DNA of 64,000 bases from Holtermannia corniformis (GCA_001599935.1 BCIJ01000017.1:310852-374851); one strand, 5' to 3'; counted from the first letter of the stretch, positions 25,401-36,760 are shown. Numbers and translations: made by a program. The notes: generated from the sequence alone by a model not told the origin.

Positions 25401-26161
25401 CCCAGACGACTGGCGCCGCCAACAAATTCAAGCAGCTTGGCGGCATGCTGGTGTGCCCTGCCTGCAACAAGAAGATGGCGCCGATGGAACGCGAAACTGT
25501 GAGCGGGCCAAGAAGCTCTCGCTGGCACAGGAACTGTCTCAAATGCGGTGGTGGCGAGGGCAAAGGACCATACCCGACCAGTCTGCTGCAGAGACGCCGC
25601 GAGAACACCAAGGGCTGTGGAAAGGCTCTGGATACCAACGCGCGTGTCGATGAGCAGGGTGGGACCTGGTGCCGTGACTGCGAGGTATGTGTTCCGTTCT
25701 GTTGATCCGGGCTGACGCTGGCTTAGTTTGCCAACCGCGATGCAGCTTCCAGTGCGAGCAAGTCACCCTTGACTGCGCACACGACGGGAGGTACCACGAC
25801 ATTCTCGTATGCTGCCCCGCGGCCAATTGACGTCCCTGCCCCGGCGGCCGTCCCAACGCAAGAGTACGATGCGAGCGCTGCCGTGCGCTCGCCCACGCCT
25901 GGTAGCTTCTTTCGCCACCTGCTCTCTCCTACATTCCCAAACCATCAGTCCGAACCATCCTCGCTCAGTCCCGATCACACAGGTAAGACTTCCACCTCGG
26001 TGTCGGCCTATCGGCGTATCGACAGAGAGCTCAAGACGACGGCGGCGCTCCGCCATGTCAAGGCCCGCAGCTACGCGGGTTCTGACAAGGATATGCCTGT
26101 GCGTGCAGACTCGCTAGTCAACGGAGGAAGGACAAGGGCACGGTCTCTCAGGACCGAATGA
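22443..26161 (+). CDS. LIM-domain scaffold protein with a long disordered centre
   Basis: LIM domains are double zinc fingers for protein binding, common in cytoskeleton and polarity proteins. The product begins MIVCGGCGTSMAKVQDRCTL with paired Cys. An in-frame TAG lies just upstream, so ATG 22443 is the start unless there is a further 5' exon. A first LIM unit spans about 22960-23330 (QCVTCSKAFAHGEKQY, VLCKACYTASYAKGICCACE, GWHARCYCC, ACGKHLD). A Pro/Ser-rich segment of about 470 residues follows. A second LIM unit (CVHCRQPTSCMAL, PYHAACLSCAKCGDGFG, VHKAC) is at about 24870-25110. A third zinc-rich unit (LVCPACNKKMAPME, RWHRNCLKCGGG, GTWCRDCEF) is at about 25450-25730. The polyproline parts could bind SH3 or profilin. 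A paxillin-like role is possible. About five introns, all short, are needed. Confidence 0.85.
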
Positions 26162-26537
26162 TACTTTGATTGTACATAACGCTCACGACTGGTCATGAAA
26201 CTGTACATACGATGACTGCCTTTCGGGAACGGGGTCAGCTCAAAGGCAGGGCTCCTTTGTCTGCCCGAGAGCGCCTTCGAGCAGAAGCGAACGTGCTCGG
26301 CGCCGATGTGAGCTGAGCGCGCACCATCCACCTGGTGCTATCCTGCCCCTACCTAGCGACCACTGCGGCTCGTTGGTGTTGCCGCATCGTGCCTGACTGG
26401 AAATGATACCGCGACCGTCATCCTCGACGCCCGCAACGCCGACGACACCGTTGTCACCGTTGCGACCGTTGCTGCCAAATAGGTCGACAACTTCCAACCT
26501 ACCCCACAGAGCAAACTCGTGGTTGAATCTACAAAAC
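26162..26537. other. Intergenic region between LIM and dehydrogenase genes
   Basis: The 3' flank of the LIM gene and the promoter of the next. An in-frame ATG at 26403 precedes the chosen start at 26538, but its product is Pro/Ser/Thr-only and in a weaker context. Confidence 0.45.
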
Positions 26538-28221
26538 ATGTCAAACGACGCACACCACGCACGGTTCGGTGGAGATGTCTCGGGCCACGAGGGTGGAAGC
26601 ACCGCGGCTGCCATCCCGTTTTCAAGGTGGGTGGGAGATAGTTTGTGAGAGCTCGTTGACGTCGTGTAGACCTGCAACTCCGACGCCAGCGCATGTGAGC
26701 TCCGGTCGATGGTAATGCGACGATTGCTGACGTTCCATCAGGATCAACTTGCTTTGGTTGGCCTCGGTGCAATGGGCCGACGAATGGCGTTTAACCTTGC
26801 AAAGAGTCTTGCAGAGTCTGGTCAGGTCAGTCGTCCTCGTTTTGACCTGGTAGTCGCCTGACCATCGATGCAGCCACCGCTCGTAGTCTACAATCGCTCT
26901 TCCGACGGTATCGATGCATTCAAGGGTCTGGCGGACGATGCTCAAGTGCCATACAAGGTCGTGCGGGACTTGCAAGAGATCGGCCGGACGTAAGTTATCT
27001 CAAGGTCCGAATAAGTCGTTGACGCTGTACAGCTGCGACGTCATCCTCACAAGCTTGGGAAGCGACGAAGCTGTCCTCGAGGTGTACAAGGAGCTTTTCG
27101 CCGGAGAAGAGGTGCTTTCCAGTCACCGCGTGGTGACTCTACTGATCTCCGCAGGCCAAGAACGATAAAGGCGATGGCCTGGTTCCTGGCGGTCAGGGAG
27201 CCTCCACTGTCTTTGTCGACACAAGCACGGTCAGTGATGCGAGTGTTCGCTAATTGATCTGAAGCCTGTAGATCTACCCGCACACTGCCGGTCAGATTGA
27301 ACGCCAGGCAGCGGCGCGCAAGTCGTGTCACTTTTTGTCATGCCCAGTCTTTGGCGCTCCGGACGCTGCAGAAAAAGCAAACCTTGTTCTAGCCATCAGG
27401 TGCGGATCTAATATCAGCCACAGCCGTAGCTGATTGAACAAGTGGCGACTACTTTGCCAAGAAGCACGTCGCGCACTTGCTCGTGCCAGCGATCGGAAGG
27501 AAGATTATGGATCTTGGGTCCAACGTCGAGCGTGCAATGAGCTTCAAGTGCGTAAATTTTTGGTCAGCGACAATGCGATTGACACCAACAGACTCGTTGG
27601 CAACTCGCTTGTTCTTGGCATGATCGAGCTCTTGGCAGAATCCATGACTCTTGCTGACCAGACGGGCGTCGGATCCGAAACGCTGCTGGAATTGATCAAG
27701 GAGATTCACAATTCCCCGAGCATGGTACGCTACGGGACGAGGGTTGGTGCTTGATCGATGTCATGATGCACGCTGACGTGCTGTAGATTCAGAAGAACGA
27801 CTTCCATGGCGAGGGCGGCTTTGTGATTGCCGGTGGACTGAAGGATGCCAGGTTGGTTAAAGTGTACGATGAACCAGAACTGACGCTTGCAGTCACATCC
27901 GGAAACTGGCAGAAGAGCACAATGTGCCTATGCCGATTATGGACGGTACGTAGGTCGTGTCATGCCTGGTCTGACTGACCGCCACCCTCTCCTCGTGTAG
28001 TGGTGAGTGGATTGCCGTATTGCTGGTTCAGCTAACGCCTCTCAGGCCCACCAGCACCTCATCTCGGCGCGTGCACACGGTGGCGACAAGCTTGACTGGT
28101 CTGGACTCGTTGGAGGCGAGCGGATCTCGGCGGGTTTGCAACCGTTCGCGGGCAAGGTGGGTCTCTATTGTTGGACGTCGGTGCTGATATGATCAAGGTT
28201 CGCTTGGAGAGAGAGGACTGA
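26538..28221 (+). CDS. Beta-hydroxyacid dehydrogenase family protein (3-hydroxyisobutyrate dehydrogenase-like)
   Basis: This is a two-domain NAD(P)-dependent oxidoreductase. The start is MSNDAHHARFGGDVSG in a strong context (AAAACATGT). After two introns comes the Rossmann motif LALVGLGAMGRRMAFNLAKS. PPLVVYNRSSDGIDAFKGL and CDVILTSLGSDEAVLEVYK follow. A third segment reads FLSCPVFGAPDAAEKANLVL. The catalytic helix has the conserved Lys and Asn in MSFKLVGNSLVLGMIELLAE. The C-terminal domain ends HQHLISARAHGGDKLDWSGL and KVRLERED. The family acts on 3-hydroxyisobutyrate, tartronate semialdehyde, 6-phosphogluconate-like or small aldehyde substrates; the true substrate cannot be read from sequence. 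About nine short introns. It is convergent with the next gene, 29 bp between stops. Confidence 0.82.
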
Positions 28222-28250
28222 GCAGCATAGGCGAAACATGACATGAATCA

Positions 28251-29260
28251 TTATGCGTGATATTCTAACGTCCTGGCAGACTTGCGAGGCTGTGGGGTAG
28301 TGCCGACTGAATCTGTAAATGACCGTACGCAATAGCCCCACTCGGACGCACCATCTCTCTTATTCATCCCGAGATTCATTACTGGTTTCAGCAGAATACT
28401 ATCTTGTACGAGCGAGGTTCGAGCCCGCCGGTGAGCAGTGAGTTTCGCCAGGCGAAGGCCTGTCACTAATCGATGAATTAGTCGAGTAATGATTGAAGCA
28501 AGAGGTACACTCACACCCTGAGTCTTCTGCCTGTGAGTGCAGGCGACGCATTCGACCATCCGCTTTTCGCGTGACGCTACTCCATCAGCCCTGAGAAAGG
28601 TATAGCTACAACTCACTCTTCCGAGCAATGCACGGCTGCAGCATTCAGAACCGCCGTCCAAGGAATCGGCGCCCAATCTCGTCTTTCAGTCTTGTAAGCC
28701 GGAGGTTGCGTTCTTGCAAGATCGCTGAGAATGTTGTTGATGAATGACAACGTGCTCAAAGCTACGCCCGGCGGCAACGATGCGTTTAGTAGTCGTTGCA
28801 GATCGAACCCTTCCACCGGAGATATTGTGCGTTCAGGCGGGAATGACATGGCCGTACGATAGATGTGTGATGTCGTGTACGCTTGTAGAGCCTCGTGTAG
28901 GTAGTTTGGTACCATGCCAAGCGTGTCCGACAGGGTATGTGCCGGGGCGGGCCATTGTAGAGACGCGGGTTGTGTGTATGTTTCAGCCGGAACATGTTCG
29001 GTGGTGGCCGGGGCCTGGCTTTGTCGCTCTTCCTGTATAGCTGGCGACGGCGTACGCTGCCAATCACTTGGCCCCGGCTCGCTCTGCGCAGGTACCGTCG
29101 ACGCACGAGCCAGCTGCGCGGAGCTGTCCACGGCTTCTCGAAGCTCGAGATCGCGCAGGAGCGAGGTATACCTCGACCACTTGACCTCATTCTCCGTATC
29201 ATCATTCGTGCCACCTCTGCCTTCGGTGTTGCCCCTCTTCCGTTTGCCAGTGCTTGTCAT
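28251..29260 (-). CDS. Unknown protein with basic N-terminus
   Basis: Not recognised. Three exons: the main one starts MTSTGKRKRGNTEGRGGTND, a Lys/Arg cluster that could serve as a nuclear signal. Disordered Ser/Gln/Pro sequence follows, then a more ordered part with SDTLGMVPNYLHEALQAYTT, LNASLPPGVALSTLSFINNI and WAPIPWTAVLNAAAVHCSEE. After two introns (a 5-residue exon lies between them) it ends TGLRLAKLTAHRRARTSLVQ and a Ser/Arg tail to TAA at 28251-28253. The helical segment could be a histone-fold-like or transcription-factor subunit, but nothing proves it. Confidence 0.6.
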
Positions 29261-29443
29261 TGTGGGTATCTGCTGGTGAAGGATTTGGGTCCGCCATGTC
29301 ACCGGCGTTCCATGACCCTACTGCTCAGACCGAGTAGCGAATACTGAAGGGGCTAGCAGCGTATATGAGTCTGTAGGAAAAGTGGGGATTCAGATGAGAG
29401 AAGCAAGCATTCCTTGCGTGATCAGTCAACAGATTACACTGAA

Positions 29444-29469
29444 TATATAAATGTTTTTTGGTATATATA
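29444..29469 (+). promoter_or_regulatory. AT-rich TATA region upstream of tRNA-Lys
   Basis: TATATAA at 29444-29450 and TATATATA at 29462-29469 stand 30-50 bp before the tRNA. Upstream TATA elements help TFIIIB placement at some fungal tRNA genes. The surrounding sequence is otherwise GC-rich. Confidence 0.5.
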
Positions 29470-29496
29470 GAACTTGTCTTCAACTAAAATATTGAA

Positions 29497-29601
29497 GCCT
29501 GCCTAGCTCAGTCGGTAGAGCGACAGACTCTTATTACGTAATCACGCTATTACGTAAAAATAGCGATCTGTAGGTCGCGGGTTCGACCCCCGCGGTGGGT
29601 T
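29497..29601 (+). tRNA. tRNA-Lys (anticodon CTT) with a 32-nt intron
   Basis: The acceptor stem GCCTGCC (29497-29503) pairs with GGTGGGT (29594-29600), using G-U pairs. The A box TAGCTCAGTCGGTAGAG and B box GGTTCGACCCC are intact. The anticodon arm ACAGA-CTCTTA|A-TCTGT gives anticodon CTT at 29530-29532. The intron is 29534-29565, in the canonical position after base 37. It contains ATTACGTAA twice, each with the palindrome TTACGTAA. The discriminator base is T. Confidence 0.93.
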
Positions 29602-29603
29602 AC

Positions 29604-29624
29604 TTTTTGCTTTTCTGCTTTTTT
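29604..29624 (+). terminator. Pol III terminator T-runs
   Basis: TTTTT at 29604-29608, three bases after the tRNA, and TTTTTT at 29619-29624 match RNA polymerase III termination signals. Confidence 0.8.
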
Positions 29625-29833
29625 CCCTCTTACTTCAGGCTGATGGATGTCTCCGTGGTGGTGCGGAACATCAACTTGCATAAAGTAGTGTAGTCGAAGC
29701 CCTTCAAATGGCGATGTTATGGCGGAAAGGTTGGAAACAGGAGGTGCCACGGTGCCACATGACTCGTTCCTGGGCACGTGACCCAGCTTGGTCGCGATCG
29801 TGATCCCTCACTGGTTATGCCTCGACCAACGCC

Positions 29834-32800
29834 ATGCCGCTTGCGGCTGCCCAGTATGGGTGCCTGATCACTCGCTTCATCACGCAGACCATGCAAGTCA
29901 TCTTCCAAGACTGGCAGACGCAACACGTCGATCCGGAAGAGGGTCTGTGCCGTGCGGTCAATGCGGTGGACGAAGCTCAATGTGATGAAGAAGTCTGTGA
30001 TCGACTACTCCTGCGAGTCTGACGCAGAACAGGTGCTCAAAATCACCCACCTGGTATCTATCGCCATGGGTCGTGCCCAAGCTGTCGCCCCGGAGCGGCT
30101 CGCGCGCAAGGACATTGCCTTTGCCCTGCTGGCGCTTTACCCCGTATTTCTCAAGGATCGAACGTCTGCCACCATGACTCTCGAGCGGCTCGTAGCTCGT
30201 AGGGTAGTCGAGGAAGCAGCACAGGGGAATCACATGCTGCAAGCCGAAAATCACATGTCAGGAAGACGCTCGCTTGACTTGGATCACTGACCCTTTTCGT
30301 AGCGTCGGCAATGCTGTAAGACCCCAAGACTCAAGGACGAGGACGCGGCTGGTGCAATTGGAAAGCAGACAGAGGGATACCATTAATACGCTTGTCGAGC
30401 CGGACAAGACTGCTACCGCAACAACCGTGACGAGTCATCGCAAGCCGACCAAGANCAGCATTAGACTCCTCATCAAGCGCGACTCGCCCATGCAGAAAGC
30501 TCTCGAGCGACGCCTTCGTCATAAAAAGGCAGCCGTATCTGTCGCGAAGAAGCCGAGTTCATCCGTGCGCATATCGAACGGCGTCAAGGCCAGTACATTC
30601 ACTGCAGTACTGAAACTACTGCTGGGCAAACGCGCAGAGACACAAGCAATACCTGCGCCTCGATCGCGGCGTCCTAGCGTTGCACCGCCAGTATGGGCCG
30701 AGGTCCGTCCAATCTGCGCAAGCGTAGCTAATTGCCACAGTCGCGACAAGAATTATGCGAGACCCTGCCATATTATCGGGCATTCCAGTCTGGCTTGTAC
30801 ATGTACAAGTCGGTGGCGTTTGGCTACCTCCTCGATGGCTTTCCCTCTACGTAAGTGCCAAACCGCTTAGCTATGGCTGACCCCTAGGCGTGATCTCTGG
30901 GCAGACGGTGGCCGGGTGATCGTGTCACATGCGTACGGCGAGTTGGGTCCACAGAAGGTCACTAAGCCGCACAGTGGGGGCAAGTGTGCCCGGGTCTGCG
31001 TAACCACGCCAGATGGACAGCGACATTTGCCGATGCTCAAGGATGACCAATCGGCCGAGGACCCCAGAGTTGCGACGTTGCTCAAGGCGGCGGCTACGCG
31101 ACAGCCTCTCGTGCTGATCGCTGGACGAAGCTACAAACTGCTGCCATGGGATCTTGGTGTGGGCTATGCAGTACTTGGATGGTAAGTGTGCTTTCCCATT
31201 CTGCCGCTCAAGAGTAGGTACTGGATCTCGGCGACATGGGTCGAAGCCGAGTCTCCGCCGCAGGCATGGCCGGTCCCTGCGGATCGCGACTACTATCACC
31301 GGTACAAATTTCGCTTCGATTGGATCGACAGTCAAGGCGCGCCATGGTGGCACAAGACGGACGGTGAACCGTGGCAGCCCAATCCAGAACCGCAGTCACT
31401 AAAAGGGGTTCCTCGTGATTCTCGCAATCCCGTCATCGCCGAGCTCAACAGAATGAGCATGCCATCGGTATGTCCAGACCCATGTGGCCATGATCTAGGT
31501 AGATCTACCTTGCGATCGACCCCCCTCGAATTCATCGGCGACCATGAGCCAGGCAGGTGCGTGTCCTATGGATTTGAAACCACACTGACTGCTCTCAGAC
31601 GGCTTTTGAGCTGTACTGTGGCCAAGATCGAGCACGCCGCGTCGGCTCAGACACAGTCCGTCGTTCCCGGCGTACCACTTGAGATCGATTTGATCAATTC
31701 CAGCTTTCACACCGTACGATGCCCTGGTTGCGACTTGGACATCTTGCCTCTCTACCAGCAAGGCATAATCTGCACCAACTCGCATTGCAACCTGTTCTGG
31801 GCGGTGCGTCGCGGCGCCATTGACGTGCACTAATCAACCACAGCTCGAAACCCCTCTCGGAGATCTCCCGATACCTCCAGGCTTTCCACTTGTTTACAGG
31901 GCTGATTTTTGCCAGGCGGTTGCCACACCCGCTGGCATTGCCATTCCATTCGACGTTTGCGTGCCTGCACCCGTGAACGAGGACATTATCGCGCGCCAGC
32001 ACGTCCACGGCGACGAGGCGGTCTCAAGAGCCTTTTGGCGAGGTTAGTGCCTGTCATCTTATGGTCATTGATGACTCTGTAGGCTGGCATTGCCATGTTT
32101 GCGGCCGTGCTAATTGCAGAGTTCGATGGGACTGCTGGGTAGTGGGGGCTTGCTACGGTGGCTGCTGATCAAAACAGGAGTGTGCCAATTGCGGGCGCTT
32201 GTTTGCGCCGCTCGACGCCGACATGTCCATCTCTTCACAGCGATTGCGCTACGACACTGATCAGTCTTTGCTGGGCGATCCGGAGCTACAACCTGACTCG
32301 GGCATTGTCGTCCACCTCGCTATCACAGCTAGCAGCTGCGTCACTACTTACACGCTTCCTGACCACTTGTGCGTATATATCAGCCATGCAGCCTTGTGAT
32401 GACGTTGCGTAGAGGCATGATACACCATATTCACCCGTATGATACAGTGCAGACCGATCGTATCTTTTGCGGTTACCAGCAAGAAGCCGCCGGTACACCG
32501 GCTCTTTTCACGCGAAGGCCTCTCAAAGCTGTCAGTGACGATCCAGTAGCGTGTTGTGCTGACGCCGGCGCAGCATACAGGTGATGCAACGAGTCACAAG
32601 CGCGGCTGATGAGTCAGTGCGGGGTAGCTTGCTGTCTCAACAGTATATGGTCAACTCCGGCGTCCACTACAAGTTCATCGTCGACGCGCAGAGCTTGTCT
32701 CTTGGCGATTCGCCTGCTTGCATTCGCGAAGCGTTGACTCTGTAGGCGCTTCACCTTGCAGTAGTCTATCTGACTTGGCTAGCATCACCCAGCTCACAAT

Positions 32801-33307
32801 TGACGCTATCGGTGTCCGAACACCCTTTAACGAGGTTCTCAGCGTCTTGTACAGGGAAGATCAGAAGATGTCGTGGCATGATGATGGCGAGGAAGGTCGG
32901 TTCAGCCTGTTACGCAGGCCCGCGCGCTCACTCAGAACAGGTCTTGGACCCGTCGTCGCGGGTCTGAGCATGGGCTCAGACGCCATCATGAGCTTTCGGC
33001 GGCGTATCGTCCGGGATCACCCCTATCTACCGTACCACAATCATCACCATCGGGTCGGAACGCTCGCTGCGGCTCGGCAAACCAAGGAGCCGTGTTTGTC
33101 ACTCCGACTTACTCACGGGGTGAGCTAGTCTTGTACTGGATTAGCGCTAACTGCGACCAGGATGTGCTAGTGATGGAGGTGGGTGGCGTCGATCTTCATT
33201 GTCCGTGCTAAACCAACTAGGGGTTGGCCCTGCAGCAACATTACGAACACAAAGTCACTCCTCTTGGATTTCGCATTGCGGCGACGGCCCGTTGCATAAA
33301 TGCTTGA
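29834..33307 (+). CDS. AlkB-type 2OG-Fe(II) oxygenase with upstream zinc ribbons
   Basis: Probable iron/2-oxoglutarate dioxygenase acting on nucleic acid or protein; the substrate is unknown. It starts MPLAAAQYGCLITRFITQTM; the first intron (29993-30032) joins DEE to VLKITHLVSIAMGRAQ. A basic region (RRLRHKKAAVSVAKKPSS) follows and then the unassigned middle part with FDWIDSQGAPWWHKTDGEPW. Two zinc-ribbon-like clusters come next: VRCPGCDLDILPLYQQGIIC...C and WHCHVCGRANCRVRWDCWEC..C. The C-terminal domain has LYREDQKMSWHDDGEEGLGP (HxD metal motif), GLSMGSDAIMSFRRR, DVLVMEGLALQQHYEHKV (second His) and FRIAATARCINA. The last matches the AlkB R-x-N-x-T-x-R pattern except that Asn is Ala. About ten introns. 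One N at 30455 makes a single codon unknown without breaking the frame. Confidence 0.72.
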
Positions 33308-33662
33308 CAGCGATGTACATATACTGTTGATATGCTGCGCACAGGTTCAGCGCTGAAACTCGCAACCTGTGAAACGCTTGTGTGCCTGAAACCCGTTTCA
33401 ACAGCACAAACTCTCTTAGCTCGGCTGCTGCGCGCCATGGCCCACGATGGGCGGCACCTCGACATGCTTGATCGATCAACTAGCCAAGTGATCCCCTCGC
33501 CGCACGGCTCAGGCAGCTGTGTGTTTCCTCCGCATCTCGGGTAGAGCGGCGCTATTTCTTGGTTGATCCAACGGTGGGTACGATCGCAGTCGTGCGCGCT
33601 CCACTGACGACTCAGACTCTGGCAGTCCTTCACTTTCGTTCCATCATCTCCAGGCCTGTATC
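33308..33662. other. Intergenic region
   Basis: Promoter region of the membrane protein gene at 33663. A plus-strand run with RRYFLVDPTVGTIAVV (about 33547-33595) reads like protein, but I could not join it in frame to the AlkB-type gene. Confidence 0.35.
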
Positions 33663-35204
33663 ATGCGTGTCATTCACCTTTTCCTCCCTGCACTATATCT
33701 TGCCAGCCCGATTCTCGCGCACAATGTGGCCGAGAGAGCGTGGCCCACCAATGCCGAGCAGCAAGTCGCCTGGGCGCACGAAAGCCATAATCCCGCGCTG
33801 CGGTCATGGTGGAGCACTGTGGCCGCTGCCTTGCGGTCTGTGTCACCCTCGCAGGGATCAACGGCGTCGAATCGGAGAGTCCGGCGTCAGACGCAGGGCC
33901 AACCGATCACAATCCAGGTCGTACAGTCCCAAACTACTACCGAAACGTGAGTCTTACATGGTAGTCGAGGACGTTCTCACCTGTTTAGATCTCTTGGTCC
34001 ACTGGTTGAAGAGTGCATGACGATGGTGTCCGACCCGTCGCAGCGCTTCTGCCGGACTACGTTGAATGCGCTCGATGTGGGAAGCGTCGCTGGTGGCCAG
34101 GACCAAGCGGCGGCAGCGGCCGGAGCTGCGTCTAGTAGTACGGCGGCCAGCTTGGAGGCTGTGGGTCTGGTCGAGTGCAGGAAACGATGTGAGACTGACG
34201 TGTTGTAGGCCAGTACCTCGGCGTCAGCAACTGAATTGTCTGTTGCAGCGTCGTCTGCGTCGGACACCCAGACTGCCTTTGCCACCGATTCCGCGTCATC
34301 ATCGGCTTCAAGCAGCGCCCTGGGATCCGGCTCGGCAACATTGGCGGCGTTGACGAACAGTGAGACGGCATCTTCGACCGCTTCAACTGCAACCGTCAGC
34401 GAGACGTTATCTGCAACCGCTTCAGCTGCGATCGCCTCCGACACGACATCAATCTCGATCGACGCAGTATTCGGCCCGGTAAGGTCATGAACCCCAGGGA
34501 AGATGAGGGGCTCACCCTGGCAGGCATCCGACTCAGCCACGGCGACAGCCACAGACACCTCGATCGCGGCGTTGACGACAGATTCTGCCCTCGCAACTGA
34601 GACAGCGCCGGCGACGGATGCAGGCGCTTCGTCAGCCTTCAGTGATATTGCCAGTGTAACAGAGGTAAGTCCAATCACGAGTTTAGGATCGAGGGGCTCA
34701 CCTGAGCAGTCAGCGGCGACGACAGCCCAAGCGACAGATGCCATCGTCGAGCTGTCGTCCTCGGCTGCGGCCACCGAGTCGGCGAGCGCGACGGACGCTG
34801 CTACAGCCGCGGCCGCAGAGTCAGCGTCAGCGTAAGTGGTAGTCTGGCTTAATGCCAGCGTATATTTAAACATCTCAGGACCACATCGGATACGTCCACG
34901 ATCGTACCTGCAGCCGCAGCGGCCGAAGAGACATCTCCTACCGTCTGTCAAGTAGATCTTACAGTATCAACGTACTTACGTGTCCTCAGCCAGTTGTGAT
35001 CCCGGGTCGTCAGCTGCAGGTGCTGCCCATCGGTCTTGGTGTATTTGGCGGTAAGTCGTATGGCTGTGACGACTTACCTGACGCATTGTAGGTGTCGCCG
35101 GGATCGCTTTGATCATCGTAGGTATTGTCATGTACGAGCGCCGCAAGTTCCGCAAGCAGTTCCGCGATCGCAAGAATGCAGAAAAGGGTGGTGGTGTCGT
35201 CTGA
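33663..35204 (+). CDS. Secreted-type Ser/Ala/Thr-rich single-pass membrane protein
   Basis: A clear signal peptide MRVIHLFLPALYLASPILAH opens the protein. A short ordered part with two Cys follows (LVEECMTMVSDPSQRFCRTT). About 250 residues of Ser, Ala and Thr repeats come next. Then a membrane helix GVFGGVAGIALIIVGIVMYE and a basic cytosolic tail RRKFRKQFRDRKNAEKGGGV. The layout is that of a plasma-membrane mucin-like or wall-sensor protein. The Ala/Ser part is cut into small exons whose introns resemble each other (see findings). Start ATG 33663 and stop TGA 35202-35204. No PPxY motif was seen. It is convergent with FHIT (83 bp). Confidence 0.75.
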
Positions 35205-35287
35205 GGGGCAAGCGATGCATGAGACGCGACGGACTTTGGATAGATGGCGTCGATGGATCGCTCTTGTCGGTTGTTCTCGCAGGCGCG

Positions 35288-35975
35288 TCAGCTGTCGGAT
35301 ACAGCTCGGCTCGCGAAATGTTGCGCGAGCCATCTGGCTTCACGCTCCATCTCCTCGTCGGACCGCGGATGCCGGTCTTCGTCCTTGGCAACGTGCATCT
35401 GCGCCCGGGGCTTGCGGGCCTGTCGAAGATCATTGGCGAGGTCTTCTTCGGCGATTGCCAACTTGGGGTACATTTCGTCTGTTTGACCACCAAAATCGGT
35501 CTGCTTGCGAGGCAGGATATGCACGTGGACATGCGGCACGGATTGTCCCGAGGCATAGCCATCCTAGGGAGGTCAAAATGAATCTTGCAAGCTGTACATA
35601 CTCACCTGTACCGATACGCTGAGTGCCTCAGCCCCGTAGACTTGTTCAATGACCTTGCCTACGCGCTGCACTGATAGAAAAAGATCCGAGATCTCGGCCG
35701 CGTCGAGGTCAGCAAGACGCGGAACGACGCGTCGCGATATCAGCAGAACATCTTGCTTTGTATCAGCTGGTGTGAGATGTGCAGTGAAGGACTGACGACC
35801 GGGTATGAGCGGCTTCAAGTTGACAATGCCTGCCGACAAGGCTGAGCTGAAGAAGACTGTGATGGCGGTGAGATCTGACTGGTTGGCGATCACATGTACG
35901 GGTGAACGCACCCTGTCTGGAGACATCAAAGGTGCTGAACAGGGTCTTGGCACCCGCAGCGGCACCTATGGTCAT
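35288..35975 (-). CDS. FHIT-type diadenosine polyphosphate hydrolase
   Basis: Histidine-triad enzyme that splits Ap3A/Ap4A into AMP plus ADP or ATP. Exon 1 reads MTIGAAAGAKTLFSTFDVSR, joined by an intron to QVFFSSALSAGIVNLKPLIP. Then comes DVLLISRRVVPRLADLDAAE and GKVIEQVYGAEALSVSVQDG. The triad SVPHVHVHILPRKQTDFGGQ shows the HxHxHxx motif with all three His. The rest, TDEMYPKLAIAEEDL and a charged tail, ends SRAVSDS. About 190 residues, longer than human FHIT mainly at the C-terminus. The ATG at 35975 gives the usual short N-terminal lead. Confidence 0.88.
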
Positions 35976-36090
35976 GGTCGCAGAGCTCACCATCAGCAAG
36001 CCAAGCGACGTTCGGGCATCGGGCACCAAGCGAATACATGGTGACGGAAGCAAACGAGAGTAACAAAATCGAAGTGGCAGCCGACAACTC

Positions 36091-36760
36091 TCAGTGCCAG
36101 TACGGCTCATCGTCGGCGTCTGTGAGCTCGTGTGCTCCACTGTAAGCCTTGCCATCGTTTCGCAAGCGCTGTGGCGGGTCAGCAAAGGGACTGCACTGAA
36201 ACGCACTGGACTGACCGAATCGTTGGTTTCCTCACCGCGCTTAAGCAAGCCTCCGACGAGACCGCCTGTCAGACCATCCAACCCAAGACCGAGATCCCTC
36301 GATTGTCCCTCGTACTGAGAGCCAGTGCGATTCGGGCCAGGTGACCAGTCGTTCTTCGACGCGTAGACTGAAGTGCCTGCTTTGGCGCTGCCTGGCGCAC
36401 CCGGGTTCCCGCCGTTGACCGATGCACCGCGCGCTGCCGAACCGTCAAGACCGTCTCCACTGTAGCTGCCGGGGTTGAGCAGGTCACGCTTGAGAAGGCC
36501 ATTGGCATTGTTGCCGAGCAGCCCGCCGGAAGTCGCGCCGCCGAGACCGAGCAAGCCGTTCTTGTCTTGGCCGCCGAGAGAAGAACCGACCAATGGCAAT
36601 CCGTTCGACGAACCCAAGCCAGCGATCGAAGGGGTGCGTGCGAGTAGCTGCAGTGGTCAGTAAGGTGGCACACCCCCGATACACTCACCTCAGGCGCCGG
36701 AGCGGCCAACACCAAAGTCGAAGAGATGACAAAGATCGAAGCAAGGCAGGTAGTGCGCAT
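36091..36760 (-). CDS. Secreted Gly/Asn-rich protein
   Basis: Signal peptide MRTTCLASIFVISSTLVLAA followed by PAPE, where the first intron falls. The mature part is Gly-, Leu- and Asn-rich (GLGSSNGLPLVGSSLGGQDK, GLLGNNANGLLKRDLLNPGS). KR pairs, for example GLLKRDLL and GGLLKRGEE, look like Kex2-type processing sites. I join the last exon as NDS|RLRNDGKAYSGAHELTDAD and DEPYWH to TGA at 36091-36093, using a GTCAGT donor. Another donor would give a basic tail. It has no Cys in the mature part and no known domain. It could be a wall-associated or processed secreted peptide precursor. Confidence 0.62.

Noticed and set aside
33977..34951. Minus-strand frame of 324 codons rich in Ala, Val and Asp
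   Set aside because: Antisense of the Ser/Ala-rich membrane protein, which has a signal peptide and TM helix on the plus strand.
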